A stretch of DNA of 64,000 nucleotides from Melastoma dodecandrum (taxonomy: Eukaryota > Streptophyta > Magnoliopsida > Myrtales > Melastomataceae): NCBI GenBank assembly GCA_029817715.1, contig JARUPY010000189.1:1240001-1304000 (forward strand). The letters are read 5' to 3'. Positions 22,722 to 35,977 of this stretch are shown here, one piece after another. The stretch's first letter is position 1. Every line of letters starts with the position of its first letter. The position numbers and the translations under genes are program-made. Under the pieces are notes generated by a model, which was not told where the DNA came from, ran no database searches, and saw only the letters and a list, made by a program, of their open reading frames with translations.

Positions 22722-24692
22722 TTGACAATCACTGCTAAAAACAAACACAACCCCATGGCCGTGGACGCGGCCGGCCTCGTCTTCGCACTCGTCCTCCTCC
22801 TTGGCGTGCCATCATCGTCCTGGGGGCAGACCACTTGCAACGACGGCGTCCTCGTAACTTATAACTACACTGGTGGCTTCGCTATCCCGCCGTTTGTATC
22901 GGATCCCGCTGCGCAGCCTTACCGCTTCGAGTCCACCGTCACCCTTCTCAACCGGGCACCGTACGAGATCGCCTCATGGCGACTCTTTGTTGGTTTTCAA
23001 CACGGGGAGATTCTTGTGAGTTCTGATACTGCCGTCCTGGCTAATGGGACCACGTTGCCGGCGAAGGTAGGGGATGGAGGAGGCGCGGTGCTGGCGGGTT
23101 TCCCCGTGACGGACCTGAAGACTGCGGTCGAGACAGCTGGGGATGTTGGGCAGATGGGGGTCACGGTTCGGCTTGTGGGGACGCAGTTCGGGGTGGGGCC
23201 GCCCATGGTGCCGCTGCCGTCGAACATGTCGATCGTCAATGACGGGTACTCGTGCCTTAACTATTCCATGCAAGGGAACACCACCATGGAGATGTGCTGC
23301 GTGAGGACGGGTACCGGCAACGAGGATCAGGCTCTGGGAACGGACTTCCTCCCCCGACAATATGGCGATCTAGAGATTATATACGACGTTATCAAGTCGT
23401 ATGACTCGTTCTATTGGGCTCAGGTCACGATTTCGAACAACAACCCGATTGGCCGCCTGAATAACTGGCACTTGAGCTGGCAGTGGATGCGGGACGAGTT
23501 CATATATGCCATGAAAGGAGCTTACCCGACCAATGTCGACACGTCAGAGTGCATCTTCGGCAGGCAGGGCTTGTGGTACAAGGATTTGGATTTCTCGCTT
23601 GCAGTGAACTGCGAAAGGACGCCGACCATCATTGATCTCCCACCAACACGAGCTAATGACGCAAACATCGGCTCAATCCCCTTCTGCTGTCGTAATGGGA
23701 CGCTCTTGCCCCCGTTCATGGATAAAAGCCAGGCAAAATCTGCTTTTCAAATGCAGGTCTATAAGATGGAGCCGGACTTGAATCGGACAGCTCTGTTCCC
23801 GCCACAGAACTGGAAAATAAATGGCACGATGAGCTCGACTTACCAGTGTGGGCCTCCCATTCGGGTCAACCAGAGCGAGTTCCCCGATACCTCTGGTCTT
23901 CAATCTGATACATCAGCAGTCGCAAGCTGGCAGATCGTGTGCAACATCACAGCCGCAAAGTCGAAGCCGAAATGTTGCGTCTCATTGTCCGCCTTCTACA
24001 ATGACACCGCCATCCAGTGCAGTACCTGCGCTTGTGGATGCAATAATGCTCAGAACAACCAATGCAGCACGACTGCTCCTGCACTAGCAGTACGGCCAGA
24101 CATGCTGCTCCGCCCATTCGATAATAGAACAATCCTTGCCCGAGATTGGGCCGTCACAAACCATCTGTCTGTCCCCAACCCTTTGCCGTGCGGGGACGGT
24201 TGCCCAGTCAGCGTCAACTGGCACCTGCATTCGGATTTCAACGGGGGATGGACAGCCAGGATGACGATATTCAACTGGGGAGACAGCGACCTCTCTGACT
24301 GGTCTGCCGCAGTGCAGCTCGAGAACGCAGGGCCAGGATTCCAGAAGGCCTACTCATTCAACTCAACCGTTTGGACGGGTCACAATGGCACCATACTCCT
24401 GCAGGGTCTTCCGAGCTTCAATTACCTGTTGGCAGAGACGGATGGAAAGAACCCAAAGAAGGATTTCCGCGTGCCCGGGAGCCAACAGTCTGTGATCATG
24501 TTCACAAAGCAGGGCATCGCTGGCTTGAGTGTTGTTAAAGGGGATGGGTTTCCAACCAGAGTGTGGTTCAACGGCGAGGAATGCTCACTTCCCGATATCA
24601 TTCCCAGCAAAGCTTCCACTACCGGGATCAGGAAGTATATGGCCACCGCAAACAGCTTCCTAGTTTTCGCATTGCTTGTCCTCCTACAGTAA
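22722..24692 (+). CDS. COBRA-like protein (COBL7-type), GPI-anchored
   Basis: Single-exon frame of 656 residues, the usual length of the longer COBRA-like subgroup (COBL7-11). COBRA-like proteins sit on the outer plasma membrane face and affect cellulose deposition and directional growth. A signal peptide is visible after the second Met (residue 12, MAVDAAGLVFALVLLLGV) with likely cleavage near SSSWG; the second Met may be the true start, since the first 11 residues are polar. The Cys-rich family signature CCVS lies at about residues 418-421, followed by a CSTCACGC cluster. Many N-glycosylation sites (NGT, NMS, NNT, NRT) occur. The C-terminus (about 640-656, SFLVFALLVLLQ) is a hydrophobic GPI-attachment tail after a small-residue stretch. 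All regions are uninterrupted. Confidence 0.93.
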   Translation: MTITAKNKHNPMAVDAAGLVFALVLLLGVPSSSWGQTTCNDGVLVTYNYTGGFAIPPFVSDPAAQPYRFESTVTLLNRAPYEIASWRLFVGFQHGEILVSSDTAVLANGTTLPAKVGDGGGAVLAGFPVTDLKTAVETAGDVGQMGVTVRLVGTQFGVGPPMVPLPSNMSIVNDGYSCLNYSMQGNTTMEMCCVRTGTGNEDQALGTDFLPRQYGDLEIIYDVIKSYDSFYWAQVTISNNNPIGRLNNWHLSWQWMRDEFIYAMKGAYPTNVDTSECIFGRQGLWYKDLDFSLAVNCERTPTIIDLPPTRANDANIGSIPFCCRNGTLLPPFMDKSQAKSAFQMQVYKMEPDLNRTALFPPQNWKINGTMSSTYQCGPPIRVNQSEFPDTSGLQSDTSAVASWQIVCNITAAKSKPKCCVSLSAFYNDTAIQCSTCACGCNNAQNNQCSTTAPALAVRPDMLLRPFDNRTILARDWAVTNHLSVPNPLPCGDGCPVSVNWHLHSDFNGGWTARMTIFNWGDSDLSDWSAAVQLENAGPGFQKAYSFNSTVWTGHNGTILLQGLPSFNYLLAETDGKNPKKDFRVPGSQQSVIMFTKQGIAGLSVVKGDGFPTRVWFNGEECSLPDIIPSKASTTGIRKYMATANSFLVFALLVLLQ

Positions 24693-25245
24693 AACTAAAG
24701 CAAAACAGCAACTACATTCTTTTATCTTCATATAACTAAAATTATTCCAACCTCATCCCCGATTCCCAAACATATTCAGAACTTCTCGAGGACGTTCACC
24801 ACAAAGACAACGGGGGCTGTCTTTCAGCTGGGGTGACGAACGTTGCCCTACCTCACTCAAACACTTTCAAAACACATATAATGCACGGTTTACAAATATT
24901 CATCTGTAATGGCTGAACGTCCTCCATGAATCTACCTTTTGGGGCATAATCTCCGCTTCGAGAGAAGAAACACAACTCAAGTAGAGCATCTATCTCCTGG
25001 TAAATCCACTGCAAGTCGACTGCAGAAAACTTTACATATACCCATATCGCTATTTTGTACAGCAATGACTTTTCCTAGGCCATAAGCCAACAAAACAGTA
25101 GCCCAACATATATCCTTTTACCTCGCCCGAACCAAACCACTAAATTCCTAAAGGGGCGGGGAGTGTGAAGGCAGAAACCAAGTTTGAAACATTTATCCTA
25201 AATTAAACCTATAGGGTGATATAAATTTTGGCCTTCTTTCGGATG
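24693..25245. other. Convergent 3' regions of COBRA-like and DUF789 genes
   Basis: About 550 bp; 3' UTRs of two convergent genes. Nothing else seen. Confidence 0.7.
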
Positions 25246-27116
25246 CTATCTCCACTGAGTACTACTGTGGGAGACAAAGAACTGATAATCAGGAAGATTC
25301 ACCTGCAATTTCTGGAGCCAATCACCTGCCACTTGCAACAGATTAGCAGCTTTCTGGCATTCATTTGTTCCGCTGGGATTCAGGATCGAACTTTTTAGCT
25401 TGTACGAAGCGAGACCAAAAACTGGCACGGAGTATTTAGTGGGAGATACAGTGCCAATAATCCTCTCGCCCCTCAAAACATGAAGGTGTGGTTCGGATAT
25501 GCCTGAACGGAAGAAATGACAGGTCACATCGGTAAATTAGAATAGGTGAAGATTGATGAGAGTGAGAAAGAAACAACCGTACTTCTCGAGTGAGTAGACA
25601 AACGATGAAAAGTCAAGAAGGAGGCGTCCAAGTTCTGCAAGGTTGGACCGACAGGGATTCTGTAGATAGGGTACCTACTTCCACTATAGAGTAAGTAGGG
25701 ATTCATACTAGAAGACCGAGCCGGGAATGGTCGATACCTACCACGCCACAGAAATCCAACTTGTAGGCAAAATATCACAGCTTCTATACTTCTTTAGATC
25801 AGGGAATTGGGATGCAAGATTTGAGATCTGAACGAGCAGATACAGAGTTCCGTGAGTCCATGGTAGATCAATGAATCACAATAACAGGACAGGGAATGCA
25901 AACCTTGTCATAGAAAGGTTTTCTGTTATATGGTTGTTCTTGCTCCACGTAATGAAACACCAGTGAACCAGAAGATTCATGAACTTCCACTTCATCACTA
26001 ATCGGGAGTTTGTCCAGAATGGTTAACCCGTTCATCTTTTGAGATGTGTCTGTAACACTTTTAGCCTTCCTCTCCACTTCATGGTCACTATTGCTGCCGC
26101 TACTCGTCTGTCTTGGTGTCTTCACATCAGCATCATTGGACCTTCAACATAAGAGGACGACATTTCTTCACTTCATTAGGAATTTCTTGATATTCTCTTG
26201 AAACCAGATTTGAGGAATTTACCTGAGCCTAGCAGGATCTATGTACAACTGTATACCAGACAAGGACGGAACGTAATACTGTTTCACACATTCGCCGTGA
26301 TTCAACAAGAGTGGAACTCCTACTCCATATACACTCCACTCCCTAAAGGACTCCCACAAATCCTCCAACAAATAGTATAGTTGCGAATCGTTTTCAGGGG
26401 TTGGCAATCTACTCATTCTCACCTGTAGACATGTAAAACACAGTGATTAACGATGTGAAGACTGAATAATGGAATGAATACCCCGTGAATCAAACAACCA
26501 ATCATTAGGCCTGTTTAGCAAGACGAGCAAAGAGCTGTTTGATGCACTGGCGCTGCGACAACGGTGCTCTTATAACAATTTCTATCCAAGAATCTATCTA
26601 ATCGAACCCGAATCCTAAAATACCAAAACCTTCTTGCACTTGAAATGTAAGCAAGCAGTATACTCATCGATCAGGACAACAAGGAGTTCAAGTGGGTGCG
26701 TCATAAGACCACTACTCCAAATCCACAAAGCAAAGCCTAGTCCTAACTCAATCACATTACACCCGAGTTTAAGAACCGCTCAAGGAGCAAACCTCATTGA
26801 AGTTCTGCGCCCCAACAGAAGGCGTCACGGCCTCGATCAGCCGGTCCAGATTAGTCAAACCACTCTCCTCCTTCACGGCAGGTCTCGACGGCTGGCGTGA
26901 CACTGCGGCCTCCTCCTCCTCCTCCTCCTCCACCGAGACCACCCTAGAGGTTTGGCCATCCGCGGGGTCAACCCTGGACTCTGTCCTGTTGAATCCCTCC
27001 CGGCGCTGCCGCTGCTGGTAGAAAAGCTGCTGGCGTTGGCGACGGACGGGAGACGGGTGGTAGAACCTGCTGTCTGGGTGGGCCCGTGCGACGGCGTAGC
27101 CGCCGATGTTGGACAT
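25246..27116 (-). CDS. DUF789 family protein
   Basis: Six exons on the minus strand: 27116-26793, 26422-26223, 26141-25904, 25827-25742, 25674-25583, 25502-25246. They join in frame to 398 residues. DUF789 is a plant family with no assigned function. Hallmarks seen: [14 protein letters not shown] (about residue 84-97), [20 protein letters not shown] and [55 protein letters not shown] across the 67-bp intron 4, and [17 protein letters not shown]. An acidic Glu run (CTC repeats at 26910-26933) and Gln/Arg-rich N-terminus are probably disordered. The very short intron 4 is supported by perfect restoration of the family sequence. Start chosen as first ATG of the frame ([19 protein letters not shown]), which also fits the family. 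Confidence 0.88.
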
Positions 27117-29538
27117 CAGCGGTCACCAACTCGCCGAATGACAGTATCCAATCCAAAAACAAACCTCTGACAGGAACGCAACGTCGAAGGGACGAAAGCG
27201 AGGAATGGGATGAGATTAAAAATCGACCGAGGGGGGGGGGGGTCTTAGTAGCTGTCGCTGCTCCTTTCGCCTCGTGACTTTGAGAGGATGGTCGAGTGGG
27301 GAAGAAGATGAAGAAGTGGGAGGGAAAGGGAAAGCGGAGGGACAGAGACATCGGACCAGGTCGGACAGACAAAATCCCAAAAAAGCCCATGAAACGGGCA
27401 TATTCCTTCATAGAAGTAGCCCGGTTGGGACTGGTCGGAACAACCAGTTCACGAGTTCAGGTAATGTAACCCCCCGTAAACGTTCCGTAGAAGCACGCGG
27501 ATCGGACGAGGTCAATGCATTCTATAACCCGACGGCTAAACATATGAATTAAATTTCGTCTTACATTGTGTAAGGTATAAATTATGAAAATTTTCATATT
27601 ATAATACGTTACAAGAACTTAATTCGGTTATCAACGAAATTAAGTTGTCTGTATACTCTTAGCATGAATCAAAGTTCACGTACTTCCACTTTGAAGAATA
27701 TACATGTCTAGTTGTCCGAATTAGGACAAATTATTAAATTTTCGATATATAATAAAACTACAAAACACACTAATTTTCTTTTATATCTAGGCCAATAAGC
27801 GTCTATTTGGTGTATATACACGTTAAAAATGATATTAATTGCGATTTTAGAAAATGAAAATAATTTTAAGATCTCATAACAAACATCTATGTGACTCACG
27901 CAAAGGTCAATTATCTTAAAAGCTCGAACTTGTAGGTGAACGTATGACATAATATATATTTTTTATTTCTAACGAATTCTAACATTTTTTAAATGAAATT
28001 TCAATTATGTGGGACATCCAATGAAAAAATATGCTCATAAGACTATTGCAAATGACGGATGGGCCGACCACAGGTTGAAAATCATGTAACTAATGACCAG
28101 CCTAACAACCCATAATTGAGCCCGAAGACTTGCTTCGGATTCAACCCGGCCTATGGCCACCACTATTCCTACCACTTATCGGACACCAATTTCATCATTT
28201 ACACCACACTTAAATTAAGATCAACAAGATCTTTTCGCCTTGCCCGGAAAATGAAATACGGTTGCCACCCAAAATGGAAACGGGACGTTGAAATCTAGCC
28301 TTTGGAGGTTCCAAAGAATTCATTTGATTTCCGAAATGGAAATTCCAATAACGGATGATTATTTCATTACTTTATTTGGTTAAATAATATAAAGTGAGAT
28401 GAGATGAAATGAAATTACTAAATATCTTTTATCATTATGTAATTTAAAAATATTATTATTTGGCTAAATGGGATAAAGGGCCGGTCATCCTTCTCAAAAT
28501 GAAAACACAAATCATTTTTCATTACCGAAAGCAAGACGATTAATATATAAAGCATAATGGCTACATTCAAACAACCACCTCAACTCATTTTTCATCACGG
28601 ATCCACAAAGAAACAACACTAGACAATGCCTATAGTCTCCCTGTAATGAAAAACAAGAACGAATCTATTACAGCCCCATCCAAACTGTGAAGCCGTGGCG
28701 GGGACTCGAACTCTTTTACCTAACCCTCGTGTTGAAACTCGAGCCTTCCCCCGAGGAGGAAACCTTAGAAGGAAGAGAAACAGAGGAAGAAGGAAACAAT
28801 GAAAGAAGAAAAGAAAAGAGAAGATGAAAAGAGAACTAACTGACGGCCAACCTAGAACCAATGGCGCGATGGCGTGCCATATTCTGAGACCAAAGAAGGG
28901 CAAGAAAAGGCAACAAAACCCTAAACAAAACCCAGATTTCGCCTCAGGAAACTAATCAAACAGTGAATTCCATTCAAAATCTTTCGAGCACGCAAAACAC
29001 TGGTAGGTTTGAAAATCAAACAGTTGATCACACCCCATTTGTCGATTTCGATGAGAGGAAAATAGACTTAGAGCAATCACTCGTCACAGGAGATTTCCGG
29101 TGGAGCAGGGGGGCATCAGTTGTCTGTCTAGTAAAAAGGCCTCCTCCGTCTGAGTTGGATGTAACAAAATTAAATTTATAAACAAGTGCTTGTAATTAAA
29201 ATAAATAGGTGAAATGACTTCCGGAATGAAATGAAAAGAAAAATTCGTACCAAAGGAGTGGGCCGATCAGAATAAAATTCATTCCATTATGGCCCAAAAT
29301 TCAAAAAACAAACGGGCTGTAATAGTAATAATAGTAAGTGTCTTCGGGACAAGAAAAAGAACTAATTTTAACAGAAACGCCTCAGACAAATCAACCCATC
29401 CCCTACTAAATGGGATGGGATAATTTTCACTTCTTTGATTTCTTCGATCCCCTGTAAGCCAAAGATGAGCAGCAAATCACGGTTTGTATAAGCCCGGGAA
29501 TTTTAGAAGATTCTACCTGGTCCACATGGTATGGATAC
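27117..29538. other. AT-rich intergenic region, no supported gene
   Basis: About 2.4 kb. The 27117-27420 part is the likely 5' leader and promoter of the DUF789 gene. The rest is AT-rich with only chance frames. A stretch at 28690-28750 carries a GTTCGAGTCCC-like box on the minus strand reminiscent of a Pol III B box, without the other parts of a tRNA or SINE. Confidence 0.65.
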
Positions 29539-30731
<1,193 letters not shown>

Positions 30732-30990
30732 CTTTCCGCCCGCCGTCTGACACCGACGATGCCCCCCCTCTTTTGTGGTGGGCGAAAGGGGGGGTTTGGT
30801 CTTTCGCATCCATCTCCACAACCGCTAGGGTTTTCTTCTCCCCCTTAATGGGCCGGTCCATGGGCCTTCCTCCCTCTTATTAGACCGGCCTTTCGACATA
30901 TTTTGGGCCTCCTCGTAATGTTTTCTAACCATTCCGAACCATTCGTTTACTTCTTATTGAGTAATTCAATCACTAAAAAAGTACATGATG
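30732..30990. promoter_or_regulatory. eL19 promoter region
   Basis: Short spacer between eL19 and the epoxide hydrolase pseudogene. The minus-strand upstream region has GGCCCATTAAGGGG-type GGCCCA boxes (30848-30875) common in plant ribosomal protein promoters. Confidence 0.5.
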
Positions 30991-30993
30991 TTT

Positions 30994-33931
30994 CGCGTGG
31001 TTGGGGACCTTATCGAGATGACGGGCGTGGTCGAGGACGAGAACGTTTTCCTCGTGGGCCACGACTGGAAGGCCATGGCGGCGGGGTCACCGTGCATGTT
31101 CCGTCCTGACCATGTGATTGCTTTGGTGAACGAACACCAGTGTCGCGTTCCTCCTTTGGGGACGAAGCCTGGGCAACCACTTCTATATTTGCAAGTTCCA
31201 GGTGAAAGGATCGTAATTTTGTTGAATTTTTTAAAAAATAATTCATTCTCCAATTGTCATTACAAATCGTTACAAGTTCGTTATATGTACACCCCTCGTA
31301 TCCGTTTACTTTACAACTTTCGAAATATGAATGTATGAGTAACTCCTAAGACCTGCGAGGGACTAAAAACACGTTAGGGATTAGCCTAAGTAAGCAACAA
31401 TGACAAGAAACGCTCTCTATTTGAACCACCCCAAGTATCGGATAAGATTTTGCATAACCGCACCACTTGCACGGTTATGGACGCGCCCTTGGATGGCTGG
31501 ATCCAATCGGCCTTAATTCAGCCTTCCTTGGCCATCCTTTCCCTCATTCCAAAGGCGGAGATTCAACATCTCGACCCTCATACGTACGCACATAAGGCAG
31601 CCTCTTATCGGTACCAACGATCGGTTTACTTTCGCTCGTTTCAACCGAACTACGCCTAGTTCGATCTCACCTCCCAACCACCCCCGAGCATGATTTCCGT
31701 GCCTCCAATTGCACGAGGGACAAGCCTCTCTAGGTCCCCAAAGTACTCCATTTCAGCCCCCATAATTCCAGCCACTTGGTCGATCAAATTCCGAGACGCA
31801 TGTCTCGTGGTTCCGCTCATGGAGCGCAATGAGGGAGTGCGGCCATTACAAGGTCCGGCACCCCTTTCTCCCATATTTATCTCCATTATTTCCAGCCCCG
31901 AAGGACCGAGTTCCGACCTCCTAAGGTCGACCATAAGCTTAACCAACCGAACCTTCCGTCGTGACGACGATTCAATTACCATGCTACCATTACAACCGAG
32001 ATGGGTCCGGGGAGGCCTCCCATTTCTTCCCCAAGGACCGACCACCCCTTAACCCATTTGAACTCACCACAAACCTCATATTCACAGCAGCAACAACTCA
32101 ACAAACAAACGGAAGGAAATCGGAGAAGGGTCACGGAATGTACCTCCCGTTAGCTCCCGCGCACAACAGAGCTAACTCCCTCCTCCGACGGACGATTTCT
32201 GAGCTTGAAGGCTATCCTCCCTTGGCCCTCAATCTTTGACTGAAACGACGCCGAGCTCCCCTCGTTCGGGAATCCACGGTGGCGCCCTTTTTCCCTTCCC
32301 GCTCGCGGATGAGTTTCCCCGGCCGACTTCCATCCTCCCTCCTTCCCTTTGTGTTTACGAGGATGTGAGTGTGTGCGTTCATGTCATGGAAGAGCTCCGA
32401 TCAGCCCTTTTGGGGGAGGGGAAGATTATTTTCCCCAATTGTTTATTAGACAACGAGTCCCATCCCCCAATTCATGTCATTCTAATATTAAATTCCTCTT
32501 TGAGTGATTTTGACTAGTCAATTTTATCCAATGGCTAAGATTCATGCTTGATGATCCATTCCACATCACCATGATCAAGGGAAAGGAGGATTTTAGGGGC
32601 CACATAAGCCACCTCAATAGGTGGGTCAACCACTCTCTCTCTTCACAATTGGGCACTGGGCCGTCTCTCTCTCTTCACGGATGGCCATCTGGGCGTGTGG
32701 GGGTCAGCGGCCATCGACCCCAATTCAATCCGCGTTGACCCTCACATGACCCACCGCTACCGCATTCGGCCGTGATTATCTTACGAACTAAGGGTCATCT
32801 CCAAAAACTAATTCCCACTAAATACCTCCTAATAACTTAATTAAGACTCCCAAAGTGTTTAATTTCGATTCCGGGTCGGGCCATTTTTTGGCCGAAACGA
32901 CCCACGGGGTCATTTTCGTAGCGTCGTGGGCATGCCGAGGGGCAGCGGCTGTCGCCCCTTCATCGACCCTCCATCGCCCCCAGGCCTTTGGGAATGCCTT
33001 CCCATCGACCTTCCGAAGAGACCTTGTGATCGAGTTCTCTCTCTTTACGGTTGAGGATCGGGGTGCTTCTCTATCTTCACCGTAACGCGTTTGGGCGTGC
33101 CAGGGGCAGCGGCCCTCGCCCCCTAGGTCAGCGGCCGTCGCCTCAACCCCAGACCCTCGGACAACCCAATCTAGACAACCCAATCTAGGGCCGATCTCCA
33201 AATTCTAACACCCACTTTATGCCTCATTTTTCGTCCTCTATCACCCCGTGCAAGTTCTACGTCGATTCGACAACCTTCGATTTTGACGTCCGAGGCACCC
33301 TCACTCGGTCCGTACCAAGTCCCACCGCACGTACCCCTACTCACATATCGCTCATAATCGAATATTCATACGTAAGGCTCATTCCACCTTCAATTACACG
33401 TCATATGCATAGTTTTAAATCATAAAAAGTCGGGTCGTTACACCAGGTGCTGGGAGAGGCCGAGGCGGATTTTGCAAGTTGATCATGGTCTTACTCACGA
33501 GCCATGATCATGGTGGACTGAGGATGACTTCACCTGCTACGCCTCCAAGTTCAGCCAGAAGGGCTTCCCCTGGGGATTGAACTGCTACCGAGCCATAGAC
33601 CCGGTGAGTGCATGCATTGGTTCCGAATCTGCGCACTGTGCACCCTAATCTGTATCAAATTGATCCCCAATCATATAATCAGGACTTGGGAGCTAACCGC
33701 TCCATGAATTGGGGCAAAGATCGAGGTGCCGGTGAAGTACATCGTGGGGGACCTCGACATGGCCTATAGCTTCCCAGGGATAAAGCATCGGGACGTGAAT
33801 GATGGAGGATGATGAAGATGGTGCCGAAGCCGGAGGAAGTGGTGGTGATGGAAGACGCCTGCCACTGCTTTCAACAAGAGAAGCACTGCGAGGTTACCGC
33901 CCACATCTACGACATCATCAACAAGTTCTGA
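30994..33931 (+). pseudogene. Epoxide hydrolase pseudogene interrupted by a solo LTR
   Basis: Remains of an alpha/beta-fold soluble epoxide hydrolase like the two intact copies downstream. The first ~78 codons, including the HGFP oxyanion motif, are missing. The left part (30994-31202) keeps VGHDW around the nucleophile but has Lys in place of the next Gly. A 2,240-bp LTR insertion follows. The right part (33448-33931) lost about 45 codons after DFA. After an intron (from about 33604), the next exon has a TGG-to-TGA stop where paralogues read ELTAPWTGA. The C-terminal part (VPVKYIVGDLDMAYSFPGI, then the catalytic-His region and an end like the paralogues) is recognisable to the stop at 33929-33931. 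It cannot give a working enzyme. Confidence 0.9.
31203..33442 (-). mobile_element. Solo LTR of an LTR retrotransposon, 2,240 bp, with 5-bp target duplication
   Basis: The element starts TG (31203) and ends CA (33442) and is bordered by the direct repeat CCAGG at 31198-31202 and 33443-33447. Removing it and one repeat rejoins the epoxide hydrolase reading frame. Read on the minus strand it begins TGTAACGACCCGAC, a start common to plant Ty3/gypsy LTRs, so I place it on the minus strand. It holds no long coding frame, no primer-binding site and no polypurine tract, so it is a recombined single LTR. Lineage is inferred from size and first bases only. Confidence 0.85.
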
Positions 33932-34100
33932 TTAGTGACGCGGCCAATAATTACGTGTCGATATCAACATCAGCCATTACATATATCTAATTCAATAATT
34001 ATCTACAGTTTATCGCCTTCCTTACCTTAAAAAACCGACGAGTTAACTAAAACGTAAAGAATAATCATAAAAAAAATATATAAATTTGAACTTGAAATAA

Positions 34101-34109
34101 TTAAAGTAA
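34101..34109. repeat. Target site duplication of MULE, left
   Basis: TTAAAGTAA, identical to 35357-35365 on the other side of the element. Confidence 0.85.
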
Positions 34110-35356
34110 GGCCAAATTATCCGATTTATCCTAAACTATATCGATTTTTTCCGATTTATCCTGTCGTTTACATAATATCTCCATATATCTCAAACTTAGT
34201 CCGTTACTTCTTATCTATCCTCCGTCAGTCGTTCGACTCACGGAAGTTGACGTGGCGATGACATGGCACTGACGCCGTCGGTCGCCCCGCCGTCACAAAA
34301 TAAATCGCCGGCCAAATTATCAATTTATCCTAAACTATATCGGTTTTTTCTGATTTATCCTATCGTTTACATAATATCTCCATATGTCTCAAACCTACTG
34401 CATTACTTTTATCTATCCTCTGTCAGTCGTCCGACTAACGGAAGTTGACGTGGCGCTGACATGGCACTAACGCCGTCAGTCACCCCATCGTCACAAAATA
34501 AATAGCTCCAAATCGCCGACCTCTTCACTGACCTACCTCCAAATCGCTCACCCATCAACCCCACCATCCCCGACCTCTCCACTGACCCATACAAACTGAT
34601 ATGTGTTGCCTTGCTATTACTATTATGCATGAAGGTGACGAAGCACGTAAAATTGGCCAGTAAGAAGAAGCGAAGGATGCTTCTTCCATTGTCCATGTAG
34701 GGAACTCAGATTCAGGTGCGATTGCAGTTGACTGCTCTCCTCTTGCCACACATCTCAAGCAAGTGCATGACTGTTAGGTATTTAGGCCTATCCTTCGAGT
34801 CTCATGCAAGTATTTTAGCCACACATCTCGATGCACCGGCCGTTTCACTTGGGTTAAGCCACACCTAGCACTACTGCTACATTGCATTACTGGTGTTGGT
34901 ATCGATGGCAAAGATTTACTAGACCAGTGCCCGATGTGGGGATTTAGGGTTAGTTTGGACGATTTATTTTGTGACGATGGGGCGACTGACGGCGTTAGTG
35001 CCATGTCAGCGCCACATCAACTTCCGTTAGTCGTACGACTGACGGAGGATAGATAAGAAGTAATGGAGTAAGTTTGAGATATATAGAGATATTATGAAAA
35101 CGATAGGATAAATCGGAAAAAACCGATATAGTTTAGGATAAATCGGATAATTTGACCGGCGATTTATTTTGTGTAGGCAAGGCGACTGACGGCGTTAGTG
35201 CCATGTCAGCACCATGTCAACTTCCGTTAGTCGGACAACTGACGGGGGATAGGTAAGAAGTAATGGAGTAAGTTTGGGATATACGGAGATATTACGTAAA
35301 CGATAGGATAAATTGAAAAAATCAGTATAATTTAGGATAAATCGGATAATTTGGCC
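34110..35356. mobile_element. Mutator-like element (non-autonomous) with tandemly duplicated terminal inverted repeats
   Basis: The 1,247-bp element begins GGCCAAATTATCCGATTTAT and ends with its complement, flanked by identical 9-bp direct repeats TTAAAGTAA; 9-bp duplications and long terminal inverted repeats define Mutator-like elements. Each arm is about 395 bp and made of two diverged 200-bp units in tandem (34110-34309 and 34310-34504; mirrored at about 34961-35158 and 35157-35356). The inner 456 bp (34505-34960) has no transposase motif I can recognise and could be captured host sequence or a decayed internal region. It lies between a dead and a live epoxide hydrolase gene. Confidence 0.87.
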
Positions 35357-35365
35357 TTAAAGTAA
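35357..35365. repeat. Target site duplication of MULE, right
   Basis: TTAAAGTAA, matching 34101-34109. Confidence 0.85.
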
Positions 35366-35977
35366 TCATCAACTTAAAACCATATTAATTGTTAAAAATG
35401 GAAAGAAATTATTCTAAAAATAGTAATAACTTTCGGCCCGTGGGTTGTTATATTCACATTGGGCTCGCATGCGGAAATTATGGGAATGAACGGCCTTGTA
35501 CTCTTAACTTCAAATTGGGTCGGACTATGCAGAAAATTGGGCTTCAAATAGGCCCGAGCCCAATACTGATATAATCTTGTTTGTTAGATTGGGAATTAAC
35601 ACAAAAAAATAATGCAACAACAAAATATATGACGAAATATTCTCCGATCCAAATAATACAACTCCCCAAAATCCCCCTGTCGTTCCGAATTTTGCAAACT
35701 ATTAATTCTCTGATTGTCGGGTTTTTATTGTTTTGGGATGATTCCTCCCTCGCCTAGAAATCGTCTCCGACACTAATCATCATCGTCAGTCATCTCGATA
35801 AATCCGACAGAAACAATCATTTGACCTTATGATACGAGGATGACAGCTTTAACAACGACAACCCCCCCAACAGCCTCGCATAAATAATACAAGCATCAAT
35901 GGATTATAAATGGAAGGTCGTTCCTTACTCGAACCAGAGACGTGATATATTCAACCCAAAACCCATACAGCATACCG
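35366..35977. promoter_or_regulatory. Upstream region of epoxide hydrolase A
   Basis: About 610 bp without a gene; AT-rich to 35700, then leader-like. A longer in-frame ATG at 35942 precedes the family start. Confidence 0.5.

Noticed and set aside
28680..28760. Possible tRNA-derived SINE (GTTCGAGTCCC-like B box on the minus strand)
   Set aside because: No A box at proper distance, no terminal tail and no target duplication could be found.
31656..32052. Overlapping plus and minus frames of about 120 codons inside the solo LTR
   Set aside because: LTRs of this kind carry chance frames; no gag, pol or host motif is seen.
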